A stretch of 64,000 nucleotides of DNA from Yersinia pekkanenii (GTDB lineage Bacteria > Pseudomonadota > Gammaproteobacteria > Enterobacterales > Enterobacteriaceae): NCBI RefSeq assembly GCF_001152565.1, contig NZ_CQAZ01000009.1, forward strand, positions 1-64,000. The letters are read 5' to 3'. This document shows positions 1 through 9,981 of this stretch, in pieces (the stretch's first letter is position 1; each line of letters starts with the position of its first letter). Made by a program: the position numbers and the translations under genes. The notes beneath the pieces are model-generated. The model searched no databases. It saw nothing but the letters and a program-made list of their open reading frames with translations, and was not told the DNA's origin.

Positions 1-107
1 CGACTAATTAATAAGATAAAATAATAATATAAACTATTTTTATCAAATCATCAGGTCAGTAGACGTCATCAGATACTGTGTTTATATTTTCCTGCTCATT
101 ATTTTTA

Positions 108-138
108 AGGAAAATAAAAAACCAGCCGTTAAGCTGGT
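108..138 (-). terminator. Rho-independent terminator of cueP
   Basis: A 6-bp stem (ACCAGC/GCTGGT at 121-126 and 133-138) with a 6-base loop is followed, when read on the minus strand, by a T-rich run (complement of the A-rich stretch 111-120). It lies about 40 bases after the cueP stop codon. Confidence 0.8.
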
Positions 139-177
139 CTCTTATTGTGGGGCATCAAATCCTAACGCTTATGACGC

Positions 178-750
178 TTATTTTTTCAGTTGTAACGTCG
201 TCATACAGGTTTGGCTCTCAGCATGGGTTGCAAAAGGTGATCGTCCTTTAACCCCCTGATAACTCACTTCAATCGTCCCCTCGGTATTACGTGGCAACCA
301 AACACCGATAAAACCATTTTGATAGCTGGTGAGTGTGTCCTGCATGATAACTTTGCCGGTTTTATCGGTAATTTTTACATCAAATGGAGTATTTGCCAAT
401 TCGCCACGGCAACCAGACAAACTGTGATTAAAACAGGGGTGAGTTTGGTTCACAAAAGGGGCAAATGAGAGATAGAATTTGTCGCCCAAGGGAAAAGTAT
501 ACTGCTGTTGCCCATCAGATAATGTCAATTCAGTACCGGTTACCGAGGCCGAATATGCCAGAGGGCGCTCTTGTTTCAACTGATCGATGGTTTCAATCAT
601 CTGCTCAGTGGTTTTCCCCGCCAGGCCATGTTGAGTCAAAAATTCCGTTTCAGCCGCAGAAACGGATTGCGCTGAGGCAAACTGGCTGAAAGTGACTGCG
701 GCTAAAGCAATAATCGCTAACCGTGCTACCGAAGCAAACGTTTTATTCAT
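178..750 (-). CDS. cueP: CueP-family periplasmic copper-binding protein
   Basis: A 190-residue exported protein with a typical signal peptide (residues 1-27, cleavage probably after ASA). The mature part carries exactly three cysteines, C106, C114 and C182, with the spacing CFNHSLSGC followed by a C-terminal TC; this three-cysteine layout is that of CueP, known from Salmonella as a periplasmic copper-binding protein that helps supply copper to superoxide dismutase and takes part in copper resistance. Further family features are the NGF...WLPR segment near 145-154. The gene stands alone, with its own terminator downstream and a MerR/CueR-type dyad upstream, which fits copper induction. No copA or cueO is adjacent. 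Function is inferred from family resemblance. Confidence 0.88.
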   Translation of the reverse strand: MNKTFASVARLAIIALAAVTFSQFASAQSVSAAETEFLTQHGLAGKTTEQMIETIDQLKQERPLAYSASVTGTELTLSDGQQQYTFPLGDKFYLSFAPFVNQTHPCFNHSLSGCRGELANTPFDVKITDKTGKVIMQDTLTSYQNGFIGVWLPRNTEGTIEVSYQGVKGRSPFATHAESQTCMTTLQLKK

Positions 751-798
751 TGTGATGGGCCTTTCGATAAGAGTAATAATGGCTATATAAGTGAAGGT

Positions 799-829
799 AA
801 AATTAACCCTCCCCTTGGGGGAGGGTCAA
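799..829 (-). promoter_or_regulatory. CueR-type operator and promoter of cueP
   Basis: On the minus strand a -35 box TTGACC (829-824) and a -10-like TAATTT (805-800) are separated by an unusually long 18-19 bp spacer that is filled by the dyad ACCCTCCCC...GGGGAGGGT (806-826). Long spacers with a centred dyad are the hallmark of MerR-family activators, and the CCTCC/GGAGG core resembles known CueR sites. The distance to the cueP start (about 50 bases) is suitable. Identification is by eye. Confidence 0.75.
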
Positions 830-922
830 ATACAGATTTGAATAGAAAGGTAAGTTAAAGTATATATATGGTTTCTCTTGAACGACATCAAATTAATACT
901 GTGACATATCCCTCAATCTTGA

Positions 923-2425
923 TTAATTAATATCAGGGTGCTGAGCAATCAGGTTCTTTCTCTTTGTCTCAAGTTCAGCTATTTGCTGATCAATATCTTC
1001 AATATTCTGTTCGATATGGTCATGGTGCTCCTGCAATATCTCTTTGGCTTCCGCCCGATCAGACGCGGCGGGTGTCGCACCTTTCAATGGCTGGTTGGCG
1101 GTCTCTTTCATAAATACTCCGGTAACCAAGCCAATAACGGCCACGACCATCAGATAATAAGCCGGCATAAACAGATTTTGTGTGCTTTCCACCAACCACG
1201 CGGCTGCCGTTGGCGTCAGGCCAGCAACCAGTACCGAGACATTAAAAGCGATAGCCAATGCACTGTAACGAATATGGGTTGGGAACATCGCCGGTAATAT
1301 TGAGGCCATCACACCGGTAAAACAGTTAAGTAAAATAGCCAGAATCAGCAAACCACAAAATATCAAACCGATAATACCGCTATTAATCAGGATAAAACTG
1401 GGAATGGCGAGAATAAATAGCCCAACACTACCGAAAATAACAAAAGGTTTACGGCCAAATCTATCACTCATTAACCCCATAACCGGCTGCACAAATAGCA
1501 TCCCCAACATGATGGCAATGATAATCAGCACGCCGTGATCTTCGGAGTAATGCAGGCTGTGGGATAGATAACTCGGCATGTAGGTCAGTAACATGTAATA
1601 GGTGACGTTAGTCGCAATCACCATACCGACACAAATGGTCAGATTCTTCCATTGCGTGGTTAAAATTTCACGAAAAGAGACCTTCGGTGGCTGCGCGATA
1701 TTATGGCGCGAGTCACGGTCCATTTTATCCACATACTGTTGAAAAGTAGGTGTTTCTTCAAGTGCATGCCGTAAATAGATGCCAATTAATCCTAAGGGTG
1801 CAGCAACGAAGAACGGAATACGCCATCCCCATTCAAGGAAGCTGGCTTCGCCCACAATACTGGAAATCAGAACGACCACCCCAGCCCCTAAGATAAAACC
1901 AGCAATGGAACCAAAGTCCAACCAACTGCCGAGAAAACCACGCTTTCTATCCGGTGAATACTCAGCAACAAAAATAGCAGCCCCAGTATATTCGCCACCG
2001 ACAGAAAACCCCTGTGCCAGTTTTGCCAATAATAACAATATCGGTGCCCAAATTCCTATCGAGGCATAAGAGGGAATCAAACCAATGCAAAAAGTACTGA
2101 CCGACATAATAATGATGGTGACGGACAACACCTTTTGCCGCCCATATTTATCACCTAACGCCCCAAAGAATAAGCCGCCGAGGGGCCGAACCAGGAAAGG
2201 CACCGAAAAGGTTGCCAGCGCAGCGATCATCTGGATACCGGGATCAGCACCGGGGAAAAATACCTGCCCAAGTGCGAAGGCGACAAAACCATACACCCCA
2301 AAATCGAACCACTCCATGGCGTTGCCCAACGCCGCAGCGGTGATAGCCTTCTTCAGTTTGGTATCATCAATGATTGTAATATCATTGATTTGCATAGGTT
2401 TAACGTTCTTTTTTCTGAAATACAT
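923..2425 (-). CDS. proP: Osmoprotectant/proton symporter ProP
   Basis: Full-length (500 residues) major-facilitator symporter that imports proline, glycine betaine and related osmoprotectants with protons. The protein matches E. coli ProP almost throughout: the N-terminal KAITAA-LGNAMEWFDFGVYG block, the MFS loop motif GDKYGRQK, SDRFGRKPF in the second half, and twelve hydrophobic segments. The C-terminal 45 residues form the charged heptad-like tail (EAKEIL...IEQNIEDIDQQIAELE) that makes the regulatory antiparallel coiled coil of ProP-type transporters with low osmotic threshold. The start is supported by a GGGAGGA site 6-8 bases upstream. It is transcribed alone; in E. coli the gene is under RpoS, Fis and CRP, but I did not find clear sites here. 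Confidence 0.97.
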   Translation of the reverse strand: MYFRKKNVKPMQINDITIIDDTKLKKAITAAALGNAMEWFDFGVYGFVAFALGQVFFPGADPGIQMIAALATFSVPFLVRPLGGLFFGALGDKYGRQKVLSVTIIIMSVSTFCIGLIPSYASIGIWAPILLLLAKLAQGFSVGGEYTGAAIFVAEYSPDRKRGFLGSWLDFGSIAGFILGAGVVVLISSIVGEASFLEWGWRIPFFVAAPLGLIGIYLRHALEETPTFQQYVDKMDRDSRHNIAQPPKVSFREILTTQWKNLTICVGMVIATNVTYYMLLTYMPSYLSHSLHYSEDHGVLIIIAIMLGMLFVQPVMGLMSDRFGRKPFVIFGSVGLFILAIPSFILINSGIIGLIFCGLLILAILLNCFTGVMASILPAMFPTHIRYSALAIAFNVSVLVAGLTPTAAAWLVESTQNLFMPAYYLMVVAVIGLVTGVFMKETANQPLKGATPAASDRAEAKEILQEHHDHIEQNIEDIDQQIAELETKRKNLIAQHPDIN

Positions 2426-2762
2426 CTTATCCTCCCTTTTTTTCCTAATGGCGCGACCCTATAAAGCCAAAGTCATTAATGGCAGTCATATATGCTACGA
2501 ATTGAAAATTTTACAGAAGGTTTATAATGATAGTTGTAAAAAGCTGAGATGTGTAGCACCACTGGCGCTAATCATTAGAATGACCCATTGAAATGTTCCG
2601 CAAAACTTTATTCACATCAAACGGCTAATAAAGTGAATCCAAGGGGAAATGTCCCTTTGAGATCATAGTGACTTATGCCACCGGAGCGCGCCAAGGAACA
2701 GTCGCTACTTGGTTATCGGGGCCACAAACTGGATTTGTCTGCCCCCCATAGATAAAACTCAA
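2426..2762. other. Intergenic region upstream of proP
   Basis: A 337-base spacer between the end of the RND permease gene and the proP start. It must carry the proP promoter. I see no convincing gene, no clear terminator for the RND operon and no unambiguous CRP or RpoS site. Confidence 0.5.
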
Positions 2763-5700
2763 TTACGCCTGCGGGCCTTCATCCGAGGGTTGCTTGCGCG
2801 TTTTTGCCCACTCTCGCAGCCGCTGAATATGCAGATACAATGCTGGAATAAACAATATTCCCACGGCGGTGGCCATCAACATGCCGCCAAACACCGTAAT
2901 ACCAATAATCTGGCGGCTCATTGCCCCGGCTCCGCTGGCAAAAACCAGCGGCATCACGCCAAGAATAAATGAGATTGCCGTCATCATTACTGCGCGGAAA
3001 CGCTGTTTAGCGCCATCCCGGGCGGCATCGGCAATACTGGCCCCCTCCTCCCGTCGCGCTTTAGAGAATTCGACAATTAGGATCGCATTCTTGGCAGCCA
3101 GTCCTATCAATAGCACCAATCCGATTTGCGCATAGACATCGTTGGCAAAACCCATGGCCGTCAACCCTGCGACCGCCCCACCGACTGCAAATACCACCGA
3201 GAGAATAACCACCAGCGGAATGCTCCAGCTCTCATACTGGGCGACTAAGAACAGATAGGCGAATACCAACGCAGCAAGATAAATAAACACTACCTGACCG
3301 CCAGTTTGCTGCTCCTGCCATGACATGCCGCTCCAACTGTAGCTGTAACCCGGTGGTAAATGTTGCGCCAATAGTGATTCCATTGCCGCCATGGCCTGAC
3401 CGGAGCTGGCCCCGTCAGCCGCAGAACCGCTGATTGCCACCGAAGGGAACTGGTTGAAGTTACTGATAAATGGCGCACCAACCGAGGGGGTCAGGGTGAC
3501 AAGATTTGCCAGACTGACCAACACACCGTTGTCACTGCGCACATTCAGGCTATTTATTTGCGCAGTCCGCTGGCGGAAATCCATATCATTCTGTAATTGC
3601 ACGCGAAACATGCGGTTATTCAGGGTGAAGTCACCCGCATTCATCCCTCCGAGAGACGTTTGCAGCGTCTGAAAGATCCGGCTAACCGGCACCTGTAATA
3701 GCGCGGCACGGTCACGGTCGATACTCAGATTGGTTTCAGGCACCGAGGCGCTGAATGTAGTAAACACCCGGCTGAGTTTCGGGTCCTGATTGGCCGCAAA
3801 AATAATCCCCTGACTGACCTGGGCCAGCTCTTGCGGTGACTGGCCCAGCAGCGCCTGAATACGTAAATCAAAACCAGAAGCACTGCCCAGACCGGCTATG
3901 GCCGGTGGGTTTACCGCCATAATCATCGCGGAGGGAATAGCCGCCAGATTGGCCTGAATGCTGGCCAGCACGCGGTCAATAGGTGGCCGTTGCCCCCAAG
4001 GTTTTAGCATCACAATGGCAAAACCGGCATTAGGCGCATTGTTGCCACTGAGCAAGCTGAAACCGGTGATTTTTATCACATCCTCAACCGCATCGTTGGC
4101 GGTCACCTGCTGATACATCTGGTCCATCACCGTCTGAGTGCGATTAAGGGAGGCCCCATCCGGCAGTTGTAAGCTGACAAAGAAGTAACCTTGATCCTCC
4201 TCTGGCAGGAACGACGTCGGCAGGCGGGTATAACCCCACAAGGTTGCCAGCCCCACCAGCAACAGCGCGGCAATACTGAACACTGCGCGGCGGCTGATTC
4301 GGCCGGTCAGCGCCACATATCCATCACGGGCGCTGTCCAGCCCACGGTTGATACCGCCAAACATTCCCGTGGTCGATAGCGTACGCCGCTTAAGTAATAG
4401 CGCACATAACGCCGGACTGAGGGTTAGCGCATTAATACTGGATAAAATAACCGCTGCCGAAAGCGTCACCGCAAACTGCCGATACAGTTCGCCGATGATC
4501 CCCGGCAAAATAGCAATCGGGACAAATACCGCCATCAGCACCAACGTCGTGGCGATAATCGGCCCGGCTATCTGGCCCATGGCCTGCATGGTCGCCTGCG
4601 CTGGCGATAAATTAGGGTCATTCGACAATAAGCGCTCGACGTTTTCAACCACCACAATGGCATCATCCACCACGATGGTCAGCGCCAGAATAATGGCAAA
4701 TAAGCTGAGGGTATTAGCTGAATAACCAAAGACATACAGCACAGCAAAAGTGCCAAGTAGGGAAACCGGAATGGTCAGAGCGACAATAAACGTTGCTCGC
4801 ATACTTTGTAAAAATAGATACACCACCGCCAGCACTACGATCAAGGTCAACGTCAGTGAAACTGCGATTTCATGCAATGTTGCGGTGACCGGCAGGGTGG
4901 AGTCATAATTGATTTCATAGGTTAAGTCTGGCGGGAAAGAAGCTGACAGACGAGCCATTTCATCGCGCACGCCATTGGCGACATTTAACGCATTCGCACC
5001 GGGTACCGGGTAAACCACTAAAAATGCAGATTCAGTCTGGTTTTGTGCTGCACTGACCTGATAATTCTGCGCCCCCAGAGCAACGCGAGCAACATCACCC
5101 AACCGAATCATGCCGCCCTGTGAATTGCTGCGAATAATCACATTGGCAAACTGTTGCGGATCGGTCAGCCGCCCCTGTCCACTGATGGTCAGAGTCTGTT
5201 GTTGACCGGGCATTGACGGTGACGAGCCAATCTGCCCGGCTGCCGCCTGTACGTTTTGTTGCTGTAATGCCGCGACAATATCCTGCACGCTGACATTCAG
5301 TGATTCCATGCGTTGCGGATCCAACCAAACGCGCATGCTGTAATCGCGCGCGCCGAATACTTGTACATCACCGACACCATTAATACGCGCAATAGCATCT
5401 CGTAACTGGATGCTGGTGTAGTTACTGACAAACAGCGGATCATGGGTCTGTTTCGGTGAAAAGACACTGACTCCCAGTAACAGGTTAGAGGCCCTTTTAC
5501 GCACCGAGATACCGTTGTCATTCACTTCCGCAGGAAGCTGGGCGCTGACCTGAGAAATACGGTTTTGCACCTCAACCGCCGCCATATCTGGATCGGTGCC
5601 ACTGGCAAAAGTAATACTGAGTTGATAGCTACCATTATTAGCGCTGGTCGACTCCATATACAGCATATTGCTGACGCCGTTGACCTGCGCTTCCAGCGGT

Positions 5701-5888
5701 GAGGCTACGGCTTGCGCCACATCACGGGCGCTAGCCCCCGGATAGACGGCACTCACGGAAACCACTGGCGGCGTAATATCAGGGTATTGTTCCACCGGGA
5801 TCACATGCAAAGACACCCAGCCAACAATGGTGATCACCAGTGCAATAACAATGGCAAACTTGGGGCGACGGATAAAGAAATGCAGCAT
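2763..5888 (-). CDS. RND multidrug efflux permease (AcrB/MexB family)
   Basis: 1041-residue inner-membrane proton-driven exporter of the hydrophobe/amphiphile efflux family. It starts with the usual [14 protein letters not shown] amphipathic segment and first helix, has two large periplasmic loops and twelve membrane helices, and keeps the paired aspartates in helix 4 ([15 protein letters not shown]) needed for proton relay; the FxxxxGA-type C-terminal helix cluster is also intact. A GGGGA site precedes the start. The gene follows its adaptor by 12 bases, so the two are co-transcribed. There is no outer-membrane factor in the operon, so TolC is the probable partner. I cannot assign it to a named pump (for example AcrB, OqxB or the Serratia Sde types) or give substrates. 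Confidence 0.93.
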   Translation of the reverse strand: MLHFFIRRPKFAIVIALVITIVGWVSLHVIPVEQYPDITPPVVSVSAVYPGASARDVAQAVASPLEAQVNGVSNMLYMESTSANNGSYQLSITFASGTDPDMAAVEVQNRISQVSAQLPAEVNDNGISVRKRASNLLLGVSVFSPKQTHDPLFVSNYTSIQLRDAIARINGVGDVQVFGARDYSMRVWLDPQRMESLNVSVQDIVAALQQQNVQAAAGQIGSSPSMPGQQQTLTISGQGRLTDPQQFANVIIRSNSQGGMIRLGDVARVALGAQNYQVSAAQNQTESAFLVVYPVPGANALNVANGVRDEMARLSASFPPDLTYEINYDSTLPVTATLHEIAVSLTLTLIVVLAVVYLFLQSMRATFIVALTIPVSLLGTFAVLYVFGYSANTLSLFAIILALTIVVDDAIVVVENVERLLSNDPNLSPAQATMQAMGQIAGPIIATTLVLMAVFVPIAILPGIIGELYRQFAVTLSAAVILSSINALTLSPALCALLLKRRTLSTTGMFGGINRGLDSARDGYVALTGRISRRAVFSIAALLLVGLATLWGYTRLPTSFLPEEDQGYFFVSLQLPDGASLNRTQTVMDQMYQQVTANDAVEDVIKITGFSLLSGNNAPNAGFAIVMLKPWGQRPPIDRVLASIQANLAAIPSAMIMAVNPPAIAGLGSASGFDLRIQALLGQSPQELAQVSQGIIFAANQDPKLSRVFTTFSASVPETNLSIDRDRAALLQVPVSRIFQTLQTSLGGMNAGDFTLNNRMFRVQLQNDMDFRQRTAQINSLNVRSDNGVLVSLANLVTLTPSVGAPFISNFNQFPSVAISGSAADGASSGQAMAAMESLLAQHLPPGYSYSWSGMSWQEQQTGGQVVFIYLAALVFAYLFLVAQYESWSIPLVVILSVVFAVGGAVAGLTAMGFANDVYAQIGLVLLIGLAAKNAILIVEFSKARREEGASIADAARDGAKQRFRAVMMTAISFILGVMPLVFASGAGAMSRQIIGITVFGGMLMATAVGILFIPALYLHIQRLREWAKTRKQPSDEGPQA

Positions 5889-5900
5889 CTGGCTTTCCCC

Positions 5901-7121
5901 TTAGTTGGCTGTCAGCGGCGTAGCAACACTGGCGCTAACCGTCATACCAGGCCGGACATGTTGCAGCCCGGCCACAATGACGCGTTCGCCCACTTTCAGC
6001 CCGTCAGTCACCTCATATTGTTGTTCGAACTGTTCACCCAGAGTCACCGGCCGCACTTCAACTTGATCTTTATCGGTCACCACCAAAACAAAATGGCCCT
6101 GTTTATTCTGCTGTAATGCGGCTATCGGTATGACAGTAACTGGTTTGGCGGTTTCTGCGGCCAGCGACACATTCACCACCCCACCAGGCAATAGCAAATG
6201 CCGTGGATTGGCAAAACGGGTACGAATAGTCACGGTACCGGTCTGTTTATCGATTTGGTTATCAACGGATTCAAAAACGCCGCTTTCCGGATACTGTTTA
6301 CCATTCGCCAGTTGAATACGTGGCGTGAAGTGCCCAAATGGCGATGGGGTATTCTCTGTGGCGGTTGATGCCGCACCTGCCGCCGATAACTGATAGGTCG
6401 CCGTGATGTAATCTCTTTCATTGACGGCGATAGCCACCCGAATCGGATCAAGCTGCACAATATTCACCAAAGTGCCGCTGGCCGGATTAATCAGGCTGCC
6501 GACATTAAAGCGGCTGTGGCCAATCTGGCCCGCTATTGGGGCATTAATACGGGTAAAGCCGAGCTGCAACTGCTGAATTTGCAGGTTTGCCTGCGCCTGA
6601 GCCACCGCCGCCCGGCTGATATCCCGCTGCGCCTGCGCTTCATCGACTTCGGCCTGACTGACTGAGCGGTTATTCCCCAAACGTTGTAACCGGGTCAGGG
6701 TCACCTGCGCATGATTGGCGCTGGCTGTTGTGCTATCTAACTGCGCCTGCGCCTGAGTAACTGACGCCTGATGCAAGGCGGGATCAATTTCATACAGCAA
6801 CTCTCCCTGCGTGACCATCTGCCCTTCGGTGAATAATCGACGAGCAATAAATCCTTCGGTTCGGGTGGTCACATCCACCGCTTGAATCGCTTCCACTCGT
6901 CCGAGGTATTGCAACGCAGTGTCCGGCGTGATGGATGCTACCAGCGCTACCGTTACCGCCGGCGGTGCTGCTGCCATCGCACTATGTGCACCGACACTCA
7001 GCAACAGTAAAACCATGGCTCGCGGTAAACGCGAAGTTGCCCGCAAAGGGCGGCTCTGATCAACCAAGATCCGTGGCACGTAACGGATTATCGTGGACCG
7101 AATCAAATTCAGTGTAACCAT
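5901..7121 (-). CDS. RND efflux periplasmic adaptor (membrane-fusion protein)
   Basis: Adaptor subunit linking the RND permease to an outer-membrane channel. The sequence has the split lipoyl/biotinyl-like domain, an alpha-helical hairpin rich in Ala and Gln (around 115-190, with QAQAQL and EAQAQRDIS), a beta-barrel and a membrane-proximal domain. The N-terminus is about 30 residues longer than usual before the hydrophobic export segment MVLLLLSVGAHSAMA; there is no lipobox cysteine, so it is probably a cleaved soluble or membrane-anchored form. Two ATGs lie close together; the one at 7121 is six bases after AGGA and is preferred over 7127, where the site would touch the start codon. Divergent from the c-di-GMP gene. 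Confidence 0.9.
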   Translation of the reverse strand: MVTLNLIRSTIIRYVPRILVDQSRPLRATSRLPRAMVLLLLSVGAHSAMAAAPPAVTVALVASITPDTALQYLGRVEAIQAVDVTTRTEGFIARRLFTEGQMVTQGELLYEIDPALHQASVTQAQAQLDSTTASANHAQVTLTRLQRLGNNRSVSQAEVDEAQAQRDISRAAVAQAQANLQIQQLQLGFTRINAPIAGQIGHSRFNVGSLINPASGTLVNIVQLDPIRVAIAVNERDYITATYQLSAAGAASTATENTPSPFGHFTPRIQLANGKQYPESGVFESVDNQIDKQTGTVTIRTRFANPRHLLLPGGVVNVSLAAETAKPVTVIPIAALQQNKQGHFVLVVTDKDQVEVRPVTLGEQFEQQYEVTDGLKVGERVIVAGLQHVRPGMTVSASVATPLTAN

Positions 7122-7380
7122 GGTCATTCCTTACTCTCAGCAGCAGTGATAAATCATGAGTTGATATAACCAAAGAACTTGGGATCGCGGGTAGGCTTCA
7201 AGTGCTCAGGGGAGTTATTGCTCGCAGCCATAATCTGGCTCGAGAGAAGGTAACGTATTACAGCTACGATAATAAACAACTAAGATTATATATAGATAGA
7301 ATTATGTTAGGTTGTAGCGTCTCAGAGTCCCCATATCCTGCTGATTAACCCGATATTTTTAAGTGCTAAGAGAATCCACT

Positions 7381-9948
7381 ATGACAGACTCCGAACAGCC
7401 AGAGTCAGCATCACGAACAAAAGGAGGAAATGTTTTCTTTGCAAAACAGACTCTACAGGCCATGGCTTTACTGGTTGGGATAACCCTTATTATTGCTATT
7501 GTGGGCATTATCTACATCGCCTCACAATTAAATGAGCGAGCCGTATCTCAAAGCCATTTTCTGGTTGAAAAAGCGTGGAAAATGCGTCAAGACGCCATAA
7601 AAAGCAGAATAAAAGATAATGCTTTTTGGGGCGATGCTTATGAACATCTACATATAAAAGTAGATACTAACTGGGCCTTCGTTAGCCAAAATTTGGGGCC
7701 ATCACTTTATGACGACTTTCGTTATGAAGGGGTCTTTGTGATAGATGGGCAAGGAAATACCCGTTATTCAGTCATTGATGGGCAATTGGTGAATACCAAC
7801 CTATCCAATTGGCTTGACGAAGAGATTACGCCGTTAATTAACGCGGCACGTAAACGGGCTGAAAAACAATATATCGCCACGGAAACCATCGAAATTTCCG
7901 GGCAGCCGGTTATCATTGCCGCAGCAGCATTAACCCCGGGCGGCGATCCTCATGTTAAATCAGTGGCGGGGTCACCTTCTGTTCTGGTATTTATCGATTT
8001 TCTGACACAGACCGAGCTTAATACCTTAGGTGAAGATTACGGTATCCATAACCTTCGCACCCCACGGGGCAAAAAAGACACCTCCTCCAGTCCCTCGCTA
8101 GCGTTATCCTCAAGTGATAATGCTGAACTGACCTTGCTCTGGGATCAAGATATGCCGGGCGCGCAGCTACTCAAAGTATTGCTCCCGCTACTGGCGTTGG
8201 TGGCGCTGATCCTTGGGCTGTCTGGTTGGTTAGTCCTGCGGCGTACGATGTCCGAGGCGCGGGATGCGGATAAAAATAAAGATGCTTTAATCGCTAGCGA
8301 AGAGCGTTTTCGCCATGTGGCAGAATCGGCCACCGACTGGTTATGGGAAACCGATGCCGAACTGCGCATCACCTATCTGTCACAGCGGTTTTTAACCATT
8401 ACCGGATTAAACGTGGATAGCTGGCTGGGGCGCAATCTTGATGCACTGTTAAATAATGACATTATTCCGCTGCGATCCTGGTTGCGACAAACTCATCTGA
8501 CTGAATCCCGTAATGAGCTGCAATGCACTTATTTCTCTGCCAAAGGCGAGAAATGTATCTGCCGGATTTATGCCAAACCTATTATTAAAAACAACCAAAC
8601 TATCGGGTTTCGTGGCACCGCCTCAGATATTACCCGTGAAATAGCAGCACAAGAACGTATTCAACATCTTTCTCTACATGACGTGCTGACCGGTTTACCT
8701 AACCGCCTGCGGATGAAAGAGTTTTTGGAAAATAAGTTACGGCATCTGGCTGCCGCACCGTACCCACTGGTGATCCTCAATGTTGATTTGGATAAATTTA
8801 AACCGGTTAACGATACTTTCGGTCATATTACCGGTGATCTGGTGTTGCATCAGGTCTCTGAACGTCTAAGAAGCTGTTTACGCGATCAGGATTTAGTCGC
8901 GCGTCAGGGGGGTGATGAGTTCATTTTGATTATTAGCGGCCTTTCTTCAAAAAAAGAAATTGCACAGCTCTGTGCCCGAGTTATCGCCCGAATCGAAGCG
9001 CCTTATAATATAAATGATCAAGATATTTATATCGGTGCCAGCATCGGTATTGCACTCGCGCCGCAGGACTCAATTCAAGCCGAGGAACTGTTGCGCTTTG
9101 CTGATATTGCCATGTATGAAGCCAAAAACAGTGGTCGTAACCGTTGGAGTTTCTACTCCAGTGAAATGAATGAACGCCTGATGCAGCGCAGTGAGCTGGA
9201 ACGTTTTTTACGTCAGGCCGTCAAACACAACGAATTCAGTCTTTATTATCAACCACGCTACCGTATCGCCGGGACGAAACTTACCGGTGCTGAAGCATTA
9301 GTGCGTTGGAATCACCCGATTCTGGGGCTGTTGATGCCGGATCAATTTATTGCGCTGGCAGAAGAAACCGGATTTATCACCTCAATCAGCGACTGGACCC
9401 TGTTGCAGGCATGCCAGGATGCGTCAACATGGCACCCGTTACTGATTGTTTCTGTCAATATTTCTGCCATTGAATTCAGGAGTCAGCGTCTAATCGAACG
9501 GGTGCGCAAAGTCCTGCGACTGACAGGGTTACCCAGTCATCGGCTGGAGTTGGAAATCACCGAGCGGATCATGATTGAAGATGCCGACGGTGCCTTTAAA
9601 ACCATGACAGCCTTAAAAACCCTTGGTGTGCGCTTATCGATGGATGATTTTGGTACCGGATACTCTTCACTTAATTATCTGCGCCGTTTCCCGTTCGATG
9701 GGCTAAAAATTGATAAAAGTTTTATCGATGAACTGGCCGAATCATACGAGGGTCAGTCGATTGTTGAAGGCATCATTAACCTCGGTCATGCGCTCTCCAT
9801 GACGGTGACTGCCGAGGGAGTAGAAACCGCAGAACAACTCGGCTACTTGCAAACCCTGATGTGCGATGAAGTACAGGGTTACCTATTAGGTAAGCCAATG
9901 AAACTGAATGATTTATTGGTTGTTATCAGTAATGCGAATGACGATTAG
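7381..9948 (+). CDS. Membrane-bound diguanylate cyclase/phosphodiesterase (CHASE4-PAS-GGDEF-EAL)
   Basis: 855-residue sensor enzyme of cyclic-di-GMP turnover. Order: short cytoplasmic start, membrane helix (about 25-46), periplasmic sensor region of CHASE4 type, second helix (about 260-283), PAS domain (about 305-420), GGDEF domain, EAL domain. The cyclase site reads GGDEF, and an RDQD inhibitory I-site lies five residues before it. The EAL domain has EAL, ELEITE, DDFGTGYSSL, KIDKSF and EGVE, so all usual metal and catalytic positions seem present. Both activities are therefore possible; which dominates cannot be read from sequence. An in-frame GTG at 7363 exists, but the ATG at 7381 has a better placed AAGAGA. 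Stands alone, so its signalling target is unknown; motility or adhesion would be plausible. Confidence 0.93.
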   Translation: MTDSEQPESASRTKGGNVFFAKQTLQAMALLVGITLIIAIVGIIYIASQLNERAVSQSHFLVEKAWKMRQDAIKSRIKDNAFWGDAYEHLHIKVDTNWAFVSQNLGPSLYDDFRYEGVFVIDGQGNTRYSVIDGQLVNTNLSNWLDEEITPLINAARKRAEKQYIATETIEISGQPVIIAAAALTPGGDPHVKSVAGSPSVLVFIDFLTQTELNTLGEDYGIHNLRTPRGKKDTSSSPSLALSSSDNAELTLLWDQDMPGAQLLKVLLPLLALVALILGLSGWLVLRRTMSEARDADKNKDALIASEERFRHVAESATDWLWETDAELRITYLSQRFLTITGLNVDSWLGRNLDALLNNDIIPLRSWLRQTHLTESRNELQCTYFSAKGEKCICRIYAKPIIKNNQTIGFRGTASDITREIAAQERIQHLSLHDVLTGLPNRLRMKEFLENKLRHLAAAPYPLVILNVDLDKFKPVNDTFGHITGDLVLHQVSERLRSCLRDQDLVARQGGDEFILIISGLSSKKEIAQLCARVIARIEAPYNINDQDIYIGASIGIALAPQDSIQAEELLRFADIAMYEAKNSGRNRWSFYSSEMNERLMQRSELERFLRQAVKHNEFSLYYQPRYRIAGTKLTGAEALVRWNHPILGLLMPDQFIALAEETGFITSISDWTLLQACQDASTWHPLLIVSVNISAIEFRSQRLIERVRKVLRLTGLPSHRLELEITERIMIEDADGAFKTMTALKTLGVRLSMDDFGTGYSSLNYLRRFPFDGLKIDKSFIDELAESYEGQSIVEGIINLGHALSMTVTAEGVETAEQLGYLQTLMCDEVQGYLLGKPMKLNDLLVVISNANDD

Positions 9949-9981
9949 CCGAGCGCTAACCGATACTGTTCAGCCGGTTGG

